A DNA stretch of 64,000 bases, taken from Chryseobacterium gambrini. Its GTDB lineage: Bacteria > Bacteroidota > Bacteroidia > Flavobacteriales > Weeksellaceae. Below the pieces are notes generated by a model. It was not told the DNA's origin, did no database searches, and saw nothing but the letters and a program-made list of their open reading frames with translations. Position 1 is the stretch's first letter. Each line of letters opens with the position of its first letter. The stretch is from positions 110,702 to 174,701 of the forward strand of contig NZ_FTOV01000009.1 in the NCBI RefSeq assembly GCF_900156825.1. The letters are read 5' to 3'. The position numbers and the translations under genes are program-made. Shown here one piece after another: positions 43,671 to 56,251 of this stretch.

Positions 43671-46600
43671 ATGATTAAAAATATACTTGGACTGGACTTG
43701 GGAGTTTCATCAATTGGCTGGGCTTATGTTCAGGAGGATTCTGAAAATTTAGAAAACAGTAAAATTATCAAATTGGGAGTTCGTGTAAATCCGTTAACTG
43801 TTGATGAACAATTAAATTTTGAAAAAGGAAAACCAATTACAACCAATGCAGGAAGAACTTTAGCCAGAAGTGCAAGAAGGAATCTTCAGAGATTTAAGTT
43901 AAGAAGAGCCAATCTTATTGATGTTTTAAAGAAAAATAATATTCTTAAAGAATCTGACTTACTTGCCGAAGTTGGCAAAAATTCAACATTTCAAACTCAG
44001 GAATTGAGAGCAAAGGCAGCAAGAGAAAAAATAGAACTTTCAGAATTTGCCAGAGTTTTGCTTCTTATCAATAAGAAAAGAGGATATAAAAGCAGCCGCA
44101 AAGCTAAAAATGATGAAGATGGACAGATTGTAGACGGAATGGCTGTTGCCAAAAAATTGTATGAAGAGAATGTAACCCCCGGAGAATATTCATATCAACT
44201 TTTACAGCAGGGAAAAAAACAATTGCCTGATTTTTACCGTTCAGATTTACAGGCTGAATTTGATAAAGTATGGAATTTTCAGAAACAATATTATTCAGAA
44301 ATCTTAACCGATGACCTTTATAAAGAATTACAAGGCAAAAATAAAAATGCAACTTGGGCAGTTCTAAAAGAGCCATTTTCTCTCGTTGGGATTAAGCAAA
44401 CCGGAACAATGCAGGAGAAGAAAGTTGAAAAATACTTTTGGAGAAGCGAAGCGGTAAAAAGACAGTTGGATTTTGAAAGTCTGGCTGTTGTATTTCAGGA
44501 AATTAACAGCAATCTGAATAATTCGAGCGGTTATTTAGGTGCGATTAGTGATCGAAGTAAAGAGCTTTATTTTCATAATCAAACAGTTGGAGAGTATTTA
44601 TTTCAGCAGTTGAAAGTCAACTCTCATACAAAGCTTAAAAATCAGGTTTTCTACAGACAGGATTACTTAGATGAATTTGAGAAGATATGGGAAACTCAAT
44701 CAAAACATTATAAAGAATTAACGAAAGAATTAAAGGAAGAAATTCGGGATATTATCATTTTCTATCAAAGGAAACTCAAATCACAGAAAGGTTTAATCAG
44801 TATCTGTGAGTTTGAAAACAGGGAAATTGAAATTACAGAAAATGGAAAAACAAAAAAGAAAACAGTTGGGCTAAAAGTTGCACCAAAATCATCTCCTTTG
44901 TTTCAGGAATTTAAAATCTGGCAGGTTCTGAATAATTTACAGTTTCAAAATGTAGATACAAAGGAAATATTCCCAGTAGATTTAGATTTCAAGCAATCTA
45001 TTTTTGATGAAGTCAATATAAAAGGAAAACTTTCTGCAAAAGATGTTCTAGATATTGTTGGATATTCAGGAAAAGAATGGAAAACTAATTTCAAAGATAT
45101 TGAAGGAAATTATACTAATGAAAACTTATATACTGCTTTTCTAAAGATTATTGCCAATGAAGGAATAGAATTTCCAAAAGAATTTAAACTAACAATAGAT
45201 GAAGAAATTAAAGTTTCTAAAATAAATACTTCTGCAGAAATTATTAAGTTGTTTGTCAGAGAAAAGTTTTCAGGATTAGGAATTGATACTTCTATTCTGG
45301 ATTTTAATCCGGAGTTGGAAGGAACTGATTTTGAAAAACAGGCTTCTTATCAGCTATGGCATTTATTATATTCCTATGAAGGCGATGATTCTCCTTCCGG
45401 AAACGAAAAATTGTATGAATTATTGGAGAGGAAATTTGGATTTAAAAAAGAGCATTCCAAAATATTAGCTGAAATTGGTTTTTCTCAGGATTATGGAAGT
45501 TTGAGCTCTAAGGCAATGCGAAAGATTTATCCTTACATTAAAGAACATAAATACAGCGTAGCATGTAATTATGCAGGTTACAATCATTCTAAAAATTCCT
45601 TGACCAAAGAGCAATTGGAGAACCGGATTTTGAAAGAACAATTGGATATTCTTCCTAAAAATTCTTTACGAAATCCAGTCGTTGAAAAGATTTTGAATCA
45701 AATGATTAATCTCGTCAATGAAGTTTCAAAGGAATATGGAAAACCAGATGAAATAAGAATTGAATTGGCGCGAGAACTCAAACTTAATGCAGAAGAACGC
45801 GCTACGATGACTTCTGAAATTAACAAAGCGACTATACAGCATCAGAAATATGCAGAAGTTTTGCAAAGAGAATTTGGCATAAAAAGTCCTTCAAGAAATG
45901 ATATTATTCGCTATAAATTATACTTGGAACTGGCAAATAACGGCTTTAAAGATCTGTATACAGATGTAAAAATTGAAAGAGAAAATTTATTTACAGATAA
46001 ATACGATATTGATCACATCATTCCTCAATCCAGATTCTTTGATGATAGTTTCTCCAATAAAGTTTTAGTTCCCAGAAGTGCTAATCTTAAAAAAGGAAAT
46101 TTTACGGCTTTCGATTATCTTGAGAACGAGGGAAAGGAAAAATTAGAGAAATTTCTTAATGTCATCACAGATCTTTATGATAAAGGTATTATTACCAAAG
46201 CTAAATATGAAAAGCTACAGAAAAAAGTCTCTGAAATAGGAGAAGGATTCATTGAAAGAGATTTGCGCACTACACAATACATTGCCAAAAAAGCTAAGGA
46301 AATCCTTTTTGGAATTACTAATTCTGTGGTTTCTACTTCGGGAAGAATTACCGATAAACTTCGGGAAGACTGGAATCTTGTTAATACAATGAAAGAACTT
46401 AATATCGAAAAGTACAGAAAATTAGGTTTAACGGAATTAATTGCAAATTCCAAAGGAGAGGAAAAAGAAAGGATCATTGATTGGACAAAAAGGAACGACC
46501 ATCGTCACCACGCAATGGATGCTTTAACGGTTGCTTTTACCACCCACAGTCACATCCAATATCTGAATTATTTGAATGCAAGAAAAAATGAAGCTCATAA

Positions 46601-47867
46601 AGAACATAAAATAATTACAAATATTGAAAATAGCATTACAGAAATTGTAGAAAAGAAAAACGGATCAAAAGAAAGAAGATTCAAATTACCGATTAAAAAT
46701 TTCCGTACTGAAGCCAAAAAACAATTGGAAGAAGTTTTGATTTCTCATAAAGCTAAAAATAAAGTAGTTACCAAAAATATAAATAAAATTAAGAAAAAGG
46801 GAAGTATAATTGCAAAAACAGAACTAACCCCGAGAGGACAGCTTCATAAAGAAACAATTTACGGAAGTTCGAAATTTCTTAAAACAAAAGAAGAAAAAAT
46901 ATCTGGGAAATTTGATTTAGAAACGATTCAGAAAGTTCAAAATGAAAAATACAGAAATGCTCTGTTAAAAAGATTGCACGAGTTTGGCGGAGATTCTAAA
47001 AAAGCATTCACCGGAAAAAATGTTATTTCTAAAAATCCAATATTTCTTAATGCTGAAAAAAAGGAGCAATTGCCTGAAACCGTAACTTTAGCTTGGTATG
47101 AAACAGGTTATACCATCAGAAAAGTTGTTAATCCGGATAATTTTAAAGATTTTAAAAATATTGAAAAAGTTATTGATAAAGGAGTTCGTGATATTCTAAC
47201 TGAAAGATTAAAAGAATTTAACGGAAACTCTAAAGAAGCCTTTTCTAATTTGGAAAAGAATCCGATCTGGATTAACAAATCAAAAGGAATTTCAATAAAG
47301 ACCGTTACTATTACAGGAATTAATAATGCCGAAGCTTTACATTATAAAAAAGATCATTTAGGAAAAGAAATTTTAGACGAAAATGGTCAAAAGATAGCCG
47401 TTGATTTCGTCAGTACAGGAAATAATCATCACGTTGCAATTTATGAAGATGAAAATGGAAACCTACAGGAGAAAGTTGTGAGTTTTTATGAAGCTGTAGA
47501 AAGAGTAAATCAGAATTTACCAATTATTGACAAAGAATATAATTCTGAGTTAGGTTGGAAATTCTTATTTACAATGAAACAGAATGAAATGTTTTTATTT
47601 CCATCAGACGATTTTGATCCGAAAGAAGTTGATTTATTTGATGATAAAAATCTGAGTTTGATTTCTAAAAATCTTTTTAGAGTGCAGAAGTTCGGATCAT
47701 TGCTTTCTGGATTTTGGTTTAGACATCATTTAGAAACAAGTGTAGATGTAAATTCTGTGTTAAGAGGTACATCATATAAAGTAATTCAAAGCTCTAATAA
47801 TTTGAGATCTATTGTAAAAGTAAGGCTTAACCATTTAGGTAAGATAGTTCAAATAGGAGAATATTAA
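43671..47867 (+). CDS. cas9: Cas9 endonuclease, type II-C
   Basis: An RNA-guided DNA endonuclease of 1398 residues. The start at 43671 gives MIKNILGLDLGVSSIGWAYV; an earlier ATG at 43518 would run back through the tracrRNA and is rejected. RuvC-I Asp9 is in GLDLG, the bridge helix is ARSARRNLQRFKLRRANLID, RuvC-II Glu698 in RIELARELK, HNH Asp781-His782 in YDIDHIIPQSRFF, and RuvC-III His947 and Asp950 in NDHRHHAMDAL. All catalytic positions are present. The size and the lack of csn2 or cas4 fit the long Bacteroidota II-C branch. Confidence 0.97.
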   Translation: MIKNILGLDLGVSSIGWAYVQEDSENLENSKIIKLGVRVNPLTVDEQLNFEKGKPITTNAGRTLARSARRNLQRFKLRRANLIDVLKKNNILKESDLLAEVGKNSTFQTQELRAKAAREKIELSEFARVLLLINKKRGYKSSRKAKNDEDGQIVDGMAVAKKLYEENVTPGEYSYQLLQQGKKQLPDFYRSDLQAEFDKVWNFQKQYYSEILTDDLYKELQGKNKNATWAVLKEPFSLVGIKQTGTMQEKKVEKYFWRSEAVKRQLDFESLAVVFQEINSNLNNSSGYLGAISDRSKELYFHNQTVGEYLFQQLKVNSHTKLKNQVFYRQDYLDEFEKIWETQSKHYKELTKELKEEIRDIIIFYQRKLKSQKGLISICEFENREIEITENGKTKKKTVGLKVAPKSSPLFQEFKIWQVLNNLQFQNVDTKEIFPVDLDFKQSIFDEVNIKGKLSAKDVLDIVGYSGKEWKTNFKDIEGNYTNENLYTAFLKIIANEGIEFPKEFKLTIDEEIKVSKINTSAEIIKLFVREKFSGLGIDTSILDFNPELEGTDFEKQASYQLWHLLYSYEGDDSPSGNEKLYELLERKFGFKKEHSKILAEIGFSQDYGSLSSKAMRKIYPYIKEHKYSVACNYAGYNHSKNSLTKEQLENRILKEQLDILPKNSLRNPVVEKILNQMINLVNEVSKEYGKPDEIRIELARELKLNAEERATMTSEINKATIQHQKYAEVLQREFGIKSPSRNDIIRYKLYLELANNGFKDLYTDVKIERENLFTDKYDIDHIIPQSRFFDDSFSNKVLVPRSANLKKGNFTAFDYLENEGKEKLEKFLNVITDLYDKGIITKAKYEKLQKKVSEIGEGFIERDLRTTQYIAKKAKEILFGITNSVVSTSGRITDKLREDWNLVNTMKELNIEKYRKLGLTELIANSKGEEKERIIDWTKRNDHRHHAMDALTVAFTTHSHIQYLNYLNARKNEAHKEHKIITNIENSITEIVEKKNGSKERRFKLPIKNFRTEAKKQLEEVLISHKAKNKVVTKNINKIKKKGSIIAKTELTPRGQLHKETIYGSSKFLKTKEEKISGKFDLETIQKVQNEKYRNALLKRLHEFGGDSKKAFTGKNVISKNPIFLNAEKKEQLPETVTLAWYETGYTIRKVVNPDNFKDFKNIEKVIDKGVRDILTERLKEFNGNSKEAFSNLEKNPIWINKSKGISIKTVTITGINNAEALHYKKDHLGKEILDENGQKIAVDFVSTGNNHHVAIYEDENGNLQEKVVSFYEAVERVNQNLPIIDKEYNSELGWKFLFTMKQNEMFLFPSDDFDPKEVDLFDDKNLSLISKNLFRVQKFGSLLSGFWFRHHLETSVDVNSVLRGTSYKVIQSSNNLRSIVKVRLNHLGKIVQIGEY

Positions 47868-47879
47868 AACATTTATAGT

Positions 47880-48773
47880 ATGATCACCCGCTCCATCTAC
47901 ATCGGCAATCCCGCTTACCTTAAGCTCAAAGACGAGCAATTGAAAATCCTCTGTCCGGAAACCAAAACGGAAAAGGGGAGTGTTCCTGTGGAAGATTTGG
48001 GGTTGTTGATGCTGGATCATTATCAGATTACCATTTCGCACCATCTGATTCAGAAAATGATGGGAAATAATGTAGTGGTGGTGAGTTGTGATGCTCATCA
48101 TTTACCGCACGGAATTATGCTTCCGCTGTATGGACATACCGAACATTCCGATCGGGTAAAAGATCAGTTGGAAGCCAGTGAACCGCTGAAAAAACAGCTT
48201 TGGAAACAGACTGTGGAATGTAAGATCGAAAACCAGAAAAACGTCCTGATGAAACTGGGAGATTATTACGAACCGATGATTGAATATCAGAGAAATGTAA
48301 AATCCGGCGATATAACGAATATGGAAGGGATTGCGGCGCAGCATTACTGGAAATACCTCATCAGTCTGGATTTTTTGAGACAGCGTTTTGGAGATTCACC
48401 CAATCAGTTTTTTAATTTTGGATATGCCGTGCTCAGAAGCATTGTGGCAAGAGCTATTGTAGAAACCGGACTGTTGCCTGTTCTCGGCATTTTTCATAAA
48501 AATAAATACAATCCGTATTGCCTTGCCGATGATTTAATGGAACCTTATCGTCCGTTTGTTGATTTACTCGTGATACAGTGGCTGAAAATTCATCCGGATA
48601 CCGAAGAACTGACAAAAGAATTTAAAGCGCATATTCTCCAGATTGCGACCAAAGATGTGCGTATTGATGACAAAACAAGACCGTTGCTGGTTGCTGTAAA
48701 AACAACCGCTTCATCGCTTTACAAATGCTACACAGGAGAAAAACGACTGATTTCCTATCCGGAATTGATGTAA
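47880..48773 (+). CDS. cas1: Cas1 integrase
   Basis: Spacer-acquisition integrase, 297 residues, which is typical of type II. The metal-binding residues appear to be Glu149 (NMEGIAAQHYW), His206 (GIFHKNKYNPY) and Glu221 (DDLMEPYRPF). The gene starts 12 bases after the cas9 stop, so it belongs to the same operon. It works with Cas2 and, in type II systems, with Cas9 for PAM choice. Confidence 0.95.
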   Translation: MITRSIYIGNPAYLKLKDEQLKILCPETKTEKGSVPVEDLGLLMLDHYQITISHHLIQKMMGNNVVVVSCDAHHLPHGIMLPLYGHTEHSDRVKDQLEASEPLKKQLWKQTVECKIENQKNVLMKLGDYYEPMIEYQRNVKSGDITNMEGIAAQHYWKYLISLDFLRQRFGDSPNQFFNFGYAVLRSIVARAIVETGLLPVLGIFHKNKYNPYCLADDLMEPYRPFVDLLVIQWLKIHPDTEELTKEFKAHILQIATKDVRIDDKTRPLLVAVKTTASSLYKCYTGEKRLISYPELM

Positions 48774-49239
<466 letters not shown>

Positions 49240-49260
49240 ATTTTGAATCCTGAAAACAAA

Positions 49261-49294
49261 AATAATCTACTGAAAACCAGTAGGTTATTTTTTG
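49261..49294. terminator. Terminator after cas2
   Basis: AATAATCTACTG and CAGTAGGTTATT form a 12-bp stem around AAAAC, followed by TTTTT. It can end the cas operon on the plus strand, and on the minus strand it is followed by ATTATTTTTG, so it can also stop transcripts leaving the array. Confidence 0.75.
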
Positions 49295-49296
49295 AG

Positions 49297-49407
49297 ATTG
49301 TCCTTCATCACGAAGATAATAAATTTTGAAATCCGCAGCCGGATAAGCGTGGGCGGATTCGACGAAAAGCGTTGGATTCGAGTTGGCTGAGCCAAAGCAA
49401 TTCCCAA
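49297..49407. repeat. Repeat-plus-insert unit on the cas2 side
   Basis: ATTGTCCTTCATCACGAAG and on to 49331 match the first 35 bases of the CRISPR repeat with a few changes. Then comes a 65-base insert starting TCCGCAGCCGG and ending AAA, and then GCAATTC, the continuation of the repeat. The insert is the same family as the ones at 56252-57000. Confidence 0.75.
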
Positions 49408-49484
49408 ATAGAAAATCAAAAAAGATAATTAGAGATAGATTATAATTAACTTTTAGAGATTTTGTTATTTTTAAAATATAAAAT

Positions 49485-49507
49485 AATCCATTGAAAACCA
49501 ATGGATT
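49485..49507. terminator. Hairpin just before the first repeat
   Basis: AATCCATTG pairs with CAATGGATT, 11 bases before the array. It is a diverged copy of the stem at 49261-49294, with two compensatory base-pair changes. On the minus strand it is followed by ATTTTATATTTT and may end the pre-crRNA. Confidence 0.6.
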
Positions 49508-49517
49508 AGATTTTGAG

Positions 49518-52500
49518 GTTGTTCTTCATCACGAAGATAATAATTTTTGAAAGCAATTCACAACTACAATATCTTTGTATCTTTATCTATCTTAGTTGTT
49601 CTTCATCACGAAGATAATAATTTTTGAAAGCAATTCACAACATGAGTTCGGTATATTTATGGCAATTGCTCGTTGTTCTTCATCACGAAGATAATAATTT
49701 TTGAAAGCAATTCACAACTCTTACAAGAGCAAAAATCATTACCGAAGGGTTGTTCTTCATCACGAAGATAATAATTTTTGAAAGCAATTCACAACGTGGT
49801 TGCGCAAAAGAATTACACTGAAGAGGTTGTTCTTCATCACGAAGATAATAATTTTTGAAAGCAATTCACAACTTGGAATATTTTTGAAATTCCTCAATTT
49901 TTGTTGTTCTTCATCACGAAGATAATAATTTTTGAAAGCAATTCACAACTAAACTTCTCATCCTTCATCAGATTCTCATGTTGTTCTTCATCACGAAGAT
50001 AATAATTTTTGAAAGCAATTCACAACATTTCTTTACAACATTACCTTGAAAAGCTAGTTGTTCTTCATCACGAAGATAATAATTTTTGAAAGCAATTCAC
50101 AACGCGCTTATTCATCTTTCCTGCTGAGATACTGTTGTTCTTCATCACGAAGATAATAATTTTTGAAAGCAATTCACAACCGTGTAGATACATCGGTAGA
50201 ATCCTTATTAGTTGTTCTTCATCACGAAGATAATAATTTTTGAAAGCAATTCACAACACTTGATAGATTCAGTGGTGAGATGCGTTAGTTGTTCTTCATC
50301 ACGAAGATAATAATTTTTGAAAGCAATTCACAACAACGTTAATGAGCCAGACTATTCAAAGTTTGTTGTTCTTCATCACGAAGATAATAATTTTTGAAAG
50401 CAATTCACAACAAGCCTATTGACTTTTCTGGCGCTAATAATGTTGTTCTTCATCACGAAGATAATAATTTTTGAAAGCAATTCACAACCACTTTTATTTT
50501 GGTAATGGAGTAACCAATGTTGTTCTTCATCACGAAGATAATAATTTTTGAAAGCAATTCACAACTCCCGGATATTTATACCCCTACTACAGGAGGTTGT
50601 TCTTCATCACGAAGATAATAATTTTTGAAAGCAATTCACAACGGGGATGAGTATGAGGCTTTAAAAGCTAGGGTTGTTCTTCATCACGAAGATAATAATT
50701 TTTGAAAGCAATTCACAACTAATATGTTTATAACTCAAATATTTTTCAAGTTGTTCTTCATCACGAAGATAATAATTTTTGAAAGCAATTCACAACTCTA
50801 TTAGCGGATCTGCTGAGGTTATTTACGTTGTTCTTCATCACGAAGATAATAATTTTTGAAAGCAATTCACAACCTTCCGGAGTTTGGGTTGTCAAGCGAT
50901 ACCGTTGTTCTTCATCACGAAGATAATAATTTTTGAAAGCAATTCACAACACCCTTCAATAAGTCATACTTATTACCTATGTTGTTCTTCATCACGAAGA
51001 TAATAATTTTTGAAAGCAATTCACAACATAGTAGATTATATCCCCGCAATGGCTGATGTTGTTCTTCATCACGAAGATAATAATTTTTGAAAGCAATTCA
51101 CAACAGGAGCTTAAGATAGAAGAGCAAGAGTTTAGTTGTTCTTCATCACGAAGATAATAATTTTTGAAAGCAATTCACAACTTGGAAAATTATATCAAGT
51201 AAATTAAATCAGTTGTTCTTCATCACGAAGATAATAATTTTTGAAAGCAATTCACAACACCTAAAAAAAAATTATGGGAATTGGAGAAGTTGTTCTTCAT
51301 CACGAAGATAATAATTTTTGAAAGCAATTCACAACATGAAGCATGAAGACGTTTATTACTGGTACGTTGTTCTTCATCACGAAGATAATAATTTTTGAAA
51401 GCAATTCACAACTACCATCCATTAACGGTACTTTAGTAGGAAGTTGTTCTTCATCACGAAGATAATAATTTTTGAAAGCAATTCACAACGTGCTCTCTCA
51501 GGTAATCCTCAAAGCCCTCGTTGTTCTTCATCACGAAGATAATAATTTTTGAAAGCAATTCACAACGTCACAGACTTAATATTAAATCTTATGTGCGTTG
51601 TTCTTCATCACGAAGATAATAATTTTTGAAAGCAATTCACAACAACTGGCAGTAAACTCTTTTATTAGAGCTAGTTGTTCTTCATCACGAAGATAATAAT
51701 TTTTGAAAGCAATTCACAACAGCTTGCATCATTTCAGCTTGCAGCATATTGTTGTTCTTCATCACGAAGATAATAATTTTTGAAAGCAATTCACAACTTG
51801 GACTGATTGTGCTAATCAAAATCAGCAGTTGTTCTTCATCACGAAGATAATAATTTTTGAAAGCAATTCACAACTCTAATTCAGTGAAATACACGGATAG
51901 AGGTGTTGTTCTTCATCACGAAGATAATAATTTTTGAAAGCAATTCACAACATAACACAGGATTAAGATCTCAAAATCTAAGTTGTTCTTCATCACGAAG
52001 ATAATAATTTTTGAAAGCAATTCACAACTCTATTAAAGAGCTCCGTATTTTTGGCTCTGTTGTTCTTCATCACGAAGATAATAATTTTTGAAAGCAATTC
52101 ACAACCCTTTAGTTGTATCTCCCCCATCATAACTAGTTGTTCTTCATCACGAAGATAATAATTTTTGAAAGCAATTCACAACTGGTCGCATGCCTCGGAG
52201 TTTGTAAGCCCTGTTGTTCTTCATCACGAAGATAATAATTTTTGAAAGCAATTCACAACGGATACTCAGGGGCAGTGTTTGATAGCTCTGTTGTTCTTCA
52301 TCACGAAGATAATAATTTTTGAAAGCAATTCACAACTACAGTTAAGTACTATTCTATTGTATTTTAGTTGTTCTTCATCACGAAGATAATAATTTTTGAA
52401 AGCAATTCACAACCAGATTTGGCTAGATCCTCTAATTTAGAAAGTTGTTCTTCATCACGAAGATAATAATTTTTGAAAGCAATTCACAACTAACGATTCC

Positions 52501-55500
52501 ATTGCCTTCACAATCTCCTCGTTGTTCTTCATCACGAAGATAATAATTTTTGAAAGCAATTCACAACAGGCAATAGTTTGTTCCCGGAAGATTTCCCGTT
52601 GTTCTTCATCACGAAGATAATAATTTTTGAAAGCAATTCACAACGCAAGTCCGGAAATCTCTTTAACGGAGGATGTTGTTCTTCATCACGAAGATAATAA
52701 TTTTTGAAAGCAATTCACAACTACAAACTGGCGGTGTTCCGTTAACAAATGGTTGTTCTTCATCACGAAGATAATAATTTTTGAAAGCAATTCACAACAG
52801 GAGCATTATATCAATTTGTGCAGAGCTTGTTGTTCTTCATCACGAAGATAATAATTTTTGAAAGCAATTCACAACCTTTAAAAACAATTTAAAACTTCAG
52901 ATTAAGTTGTTCTTCATCACGAAGATAATAATTTTTGAAAGCAATTCACAACTAAAGATAAAGATACATTGTAAAGATACTGGTTGTTCTTCATCACGAA
53001 GATAATAATTTTTGAAAGCAATTCACAACGCTTCACCCTTTTTATTGTAATTCTGCCACGTTGTTCTTCATCACGAAGATAATAATTTTTGAAAGCAATT
53101 CACAACCCAATCAAGTATCATGGAGCAGGTGAGTATGTTGTTCTTCATCACGAAGATAATAATTTTTGAAAGCAATTCACAACTTACTGCAATCGCTCTT
53201 ACGAAGGCAAAAAGTTGTTCTTCATCACGAAGATAATAATTTTTGAAAGCAATTCACAACACTTTGAATAGTCCGGTTGATTGACTTTAAGTTGTTCTTC
53301 ATCACGAAGATAATAATTTTTGAAAGCAATTCACAACCTAACTGCAATTGCTCTTACGAAAGCAAAAGTTGTTCTTCATCACGAAGATAATAATTTTTGA
53401 AAGCAATTCACAACACCATTTTTAGCCAGTGCTATGAACTGTTCGTTGTTCTTCATCACGAAGATAATAATTTTTGAAAGCAATTCACAACAGTTTAATT
53501 TATGCCACTTATAAGAATATTGTTGTTCTTCATCACGAAGATAATAATTTTTGAAAGCAATTCACAACCAGACCACTAAAAATCTTAAAGATGCTGAAGT
53601 TGTTCTTCATCACGAAGATAATAATTTTTGAAAGCAATTCACAACCTTAACTGTACTATTATAATACATAGGGCGGTTGTTCTTCATCACGAAGATAATA
53701 ATTTTTGAAAGCAATTCACAACGTTACAACAAATGACGAAATTAAAGGTAAGGTTGTTCTTCATCACGAAGATAATAATTTTTGAAAGCAATTCACAACG
53801 TTGCTAATTTAAGTGTAATTTATGCTACCGTTGTTCTTCATCACGAAGATAATAATTTTTGAAAGCAATTCACAACGTTAAAGATGGAGGAGAGTTATTT
53901 AGTACTGTTGTTCTTCATCACGAAGATAATAATTTTTGAAAGCAATTCACAACGTAACTACAAACGAAGAAATTAAGGGAAAGGTTGTTCTTCATCACGA
54001 AGATAATAATTTTTGAAAGCAATTCACAACAAGGCTGTTGATTTTTCAAGTGCAAACCAAGTTGTTCTTCATCACGAAGATAATAATTTTTGAAAGCAAT
54101 TCACAACCTTACTGCTATTGCTCTTACCAAAGCTAAAGTTGTTCTTCATCACGAAGATAATAATTTTTGAAAGCAATTCACAACATAAAGGTTAAATATC
54201 ACGATAACTATAAAGTTGTTCTTCATCACGAAGATAATAATTTTTGAAAGCAATTCACAACAACTTTTAAGTAATCAAGAAGACCCTGAACGTTGTTCTT
54301 CATCACGAAGATAATAATTTTTGAAAGCAATTCACAACTCTTGCAGTACTGCCAACACTTCCGCGTGAGTTGTTCTTCATCACGAAGATAATAATTTTTG
54401 AAAGCAATTCACAACAAAGTAGAAATAAGCAATATGAATCTTTATGTTGTTCTTCATCACGAAGATAATAATTTTTGAAAGCAATTCACAACCAGCGATA
54501 TCGCTGGGGAAAAATAACAATTGTTGTTCTTCATCACGAAGATAATAATTTTTGAAAGCAATTCACAACTAAGCAGGTGTTTGTTAGGCAATAAAGGTAG
54601 TTGTTCTTCATCACGAAGATAATAATTTTTGAAAGCAATTCACAACAGCTCTGTGCTGTCTACTTCATTTTCATAAGTTGTTCTTCATCACGAAGATAAT
54701 AATTTTTGAAAGCAATTCACAACCTGGCACAATATGGGTTCACTCCTGCAGGAGTTGTTCTTCATCACGAAGATAATAATTTTTGAAAGCAATTCACAAC
54801 TAAATTGTTATTGTTCTATTTTAGTTACTTGTTGTTCTTCATCACGAAGATAATAATTTTTGAAAGCAATTCACAACATCTAATCTAACATAACTAACAA
54901 ATGGGAAGTTGTTCTTCATCACGAAGATAATAATTTTTGAAAGCAATTCACAACTTGGAGGTGGTCAAGGTGATGAGCATTCAAGTTGTTCTTCATCACG
55001 AAGATAATAATTTTTGAAAGCAATTCACAACTGTATAGATCGATGAATGTTTCACCCATATGTTGTTCTTCATCACGAAGATAATAATTTTTGAAAGCAA
55101 TTCACAACCATAATGGATAAATTAAATGGTCATATAATGTTGTTCTTCATCACGAAGATAATAATTTTTGAAAGCAATTCACAACGGACCATCCGGAACG
55201 ATGATCTTTTCTTTAGTTGTTCTTCATCACGAAGATAATAATTTTTGAAAGCAATTCACAACCTCTCCTCTGAATTTTTCAGAAAGGCTACAGTTGTTCT
55301 TCATCACGAAGATAATAATTTTTGAAAGCAATTCACAACATTCGTGCCGTTCGTATGTTATCTGCATACGTTGTTCTTCATCACGAAGATAATAATTTTT
55401 GAAAGCAATTCACAACAAACCTATCGATTTTTCATCTGCAAATCAAGTTGTTCTTCATCACGAAGATAATAATTTTTGAAAGCAATTCACAACAGCTGTA

Positions 55501-56251
55501 ATAACTATTATTAAACTTTTAAAGTTGTTCTTCATCACGAAGATAATAATTTTTGAAAGCAATTCACAACGTTGTCGCTCAAAAGTCATACACTGAGGAG
55601 GTTGTTCTTCATCACGAAGATAATAATTTTTGAAAGCAATTCACAACGGATGCGGAAGTTTTTTCCCACTCTAGCCTGTTGTTCTTCATCACGAAGATAA
55701 TAATTTTTGAAAGCAATTCACAACACGATGCATGTCGGAAGGCATACTTTTGCAGTTGTTCTTCATCACGAAGATAATAATTTTTGAAATCAATTCACAA
55801 CATTACTGCAATTGCTCTTACCAAAGCAAAAGTTGTTCTTCATCACGAAGATAATAATTTTTGAAAGCAATTCACAACTTAGATCCTCGAATTCTGAATA
55901 TGAATTTAGTTGTTCTTCATCACGAAGATAATAATTTTTGAAAGCAATTCACAACTATGATCTGTTTTATCAGGCAGGTATTCCAGTTGTTCTTCATCAC
56001 GAAGATAATAATTTTTGAAAGCAATTCACAACAGAAAAGAATAATGAGCAGGCTGTTTGAAAGTTGTTCTTCATCACGAAGATAATAATTTTTGAAAGCA
56101 ATTCACAACGGACATAAACCAAACTCTTTATTTAAGTGCGTTGTTCTTCATCACGAAGATAATAATTTTTGAAAGCAATTCACAACTCTTCACAAGTAGA
56201 GTAGTTGTCTATCAGAGTTGTTCTTCATCACGAAGATAATAATTTTTGAAA
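49518..56251 (-). CRISPR. Type II-C CRISPR array, 88 repeats and 87 spacers
   Basis: A 47-base repeat starts GTTGTTCTTCATCACGAAG and ends GAAAGCAATTCACAAC on the plus strand. Repeats checked at 49518, 53368 and 56217 are separated by exact multiples of 77 bases, so spacers average 30. There are 87 full repeats and a last one whose first 35 bases are here, split by an insert. All repeats read are identical except one base (GAAAGC to GAAATC) at about 55790. The tracrRNA anti-repeat pairs with the minus-strand repeat, so crRNAs are read from the minus strand. No CDS lies inside the array. Confidence 0.98.
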
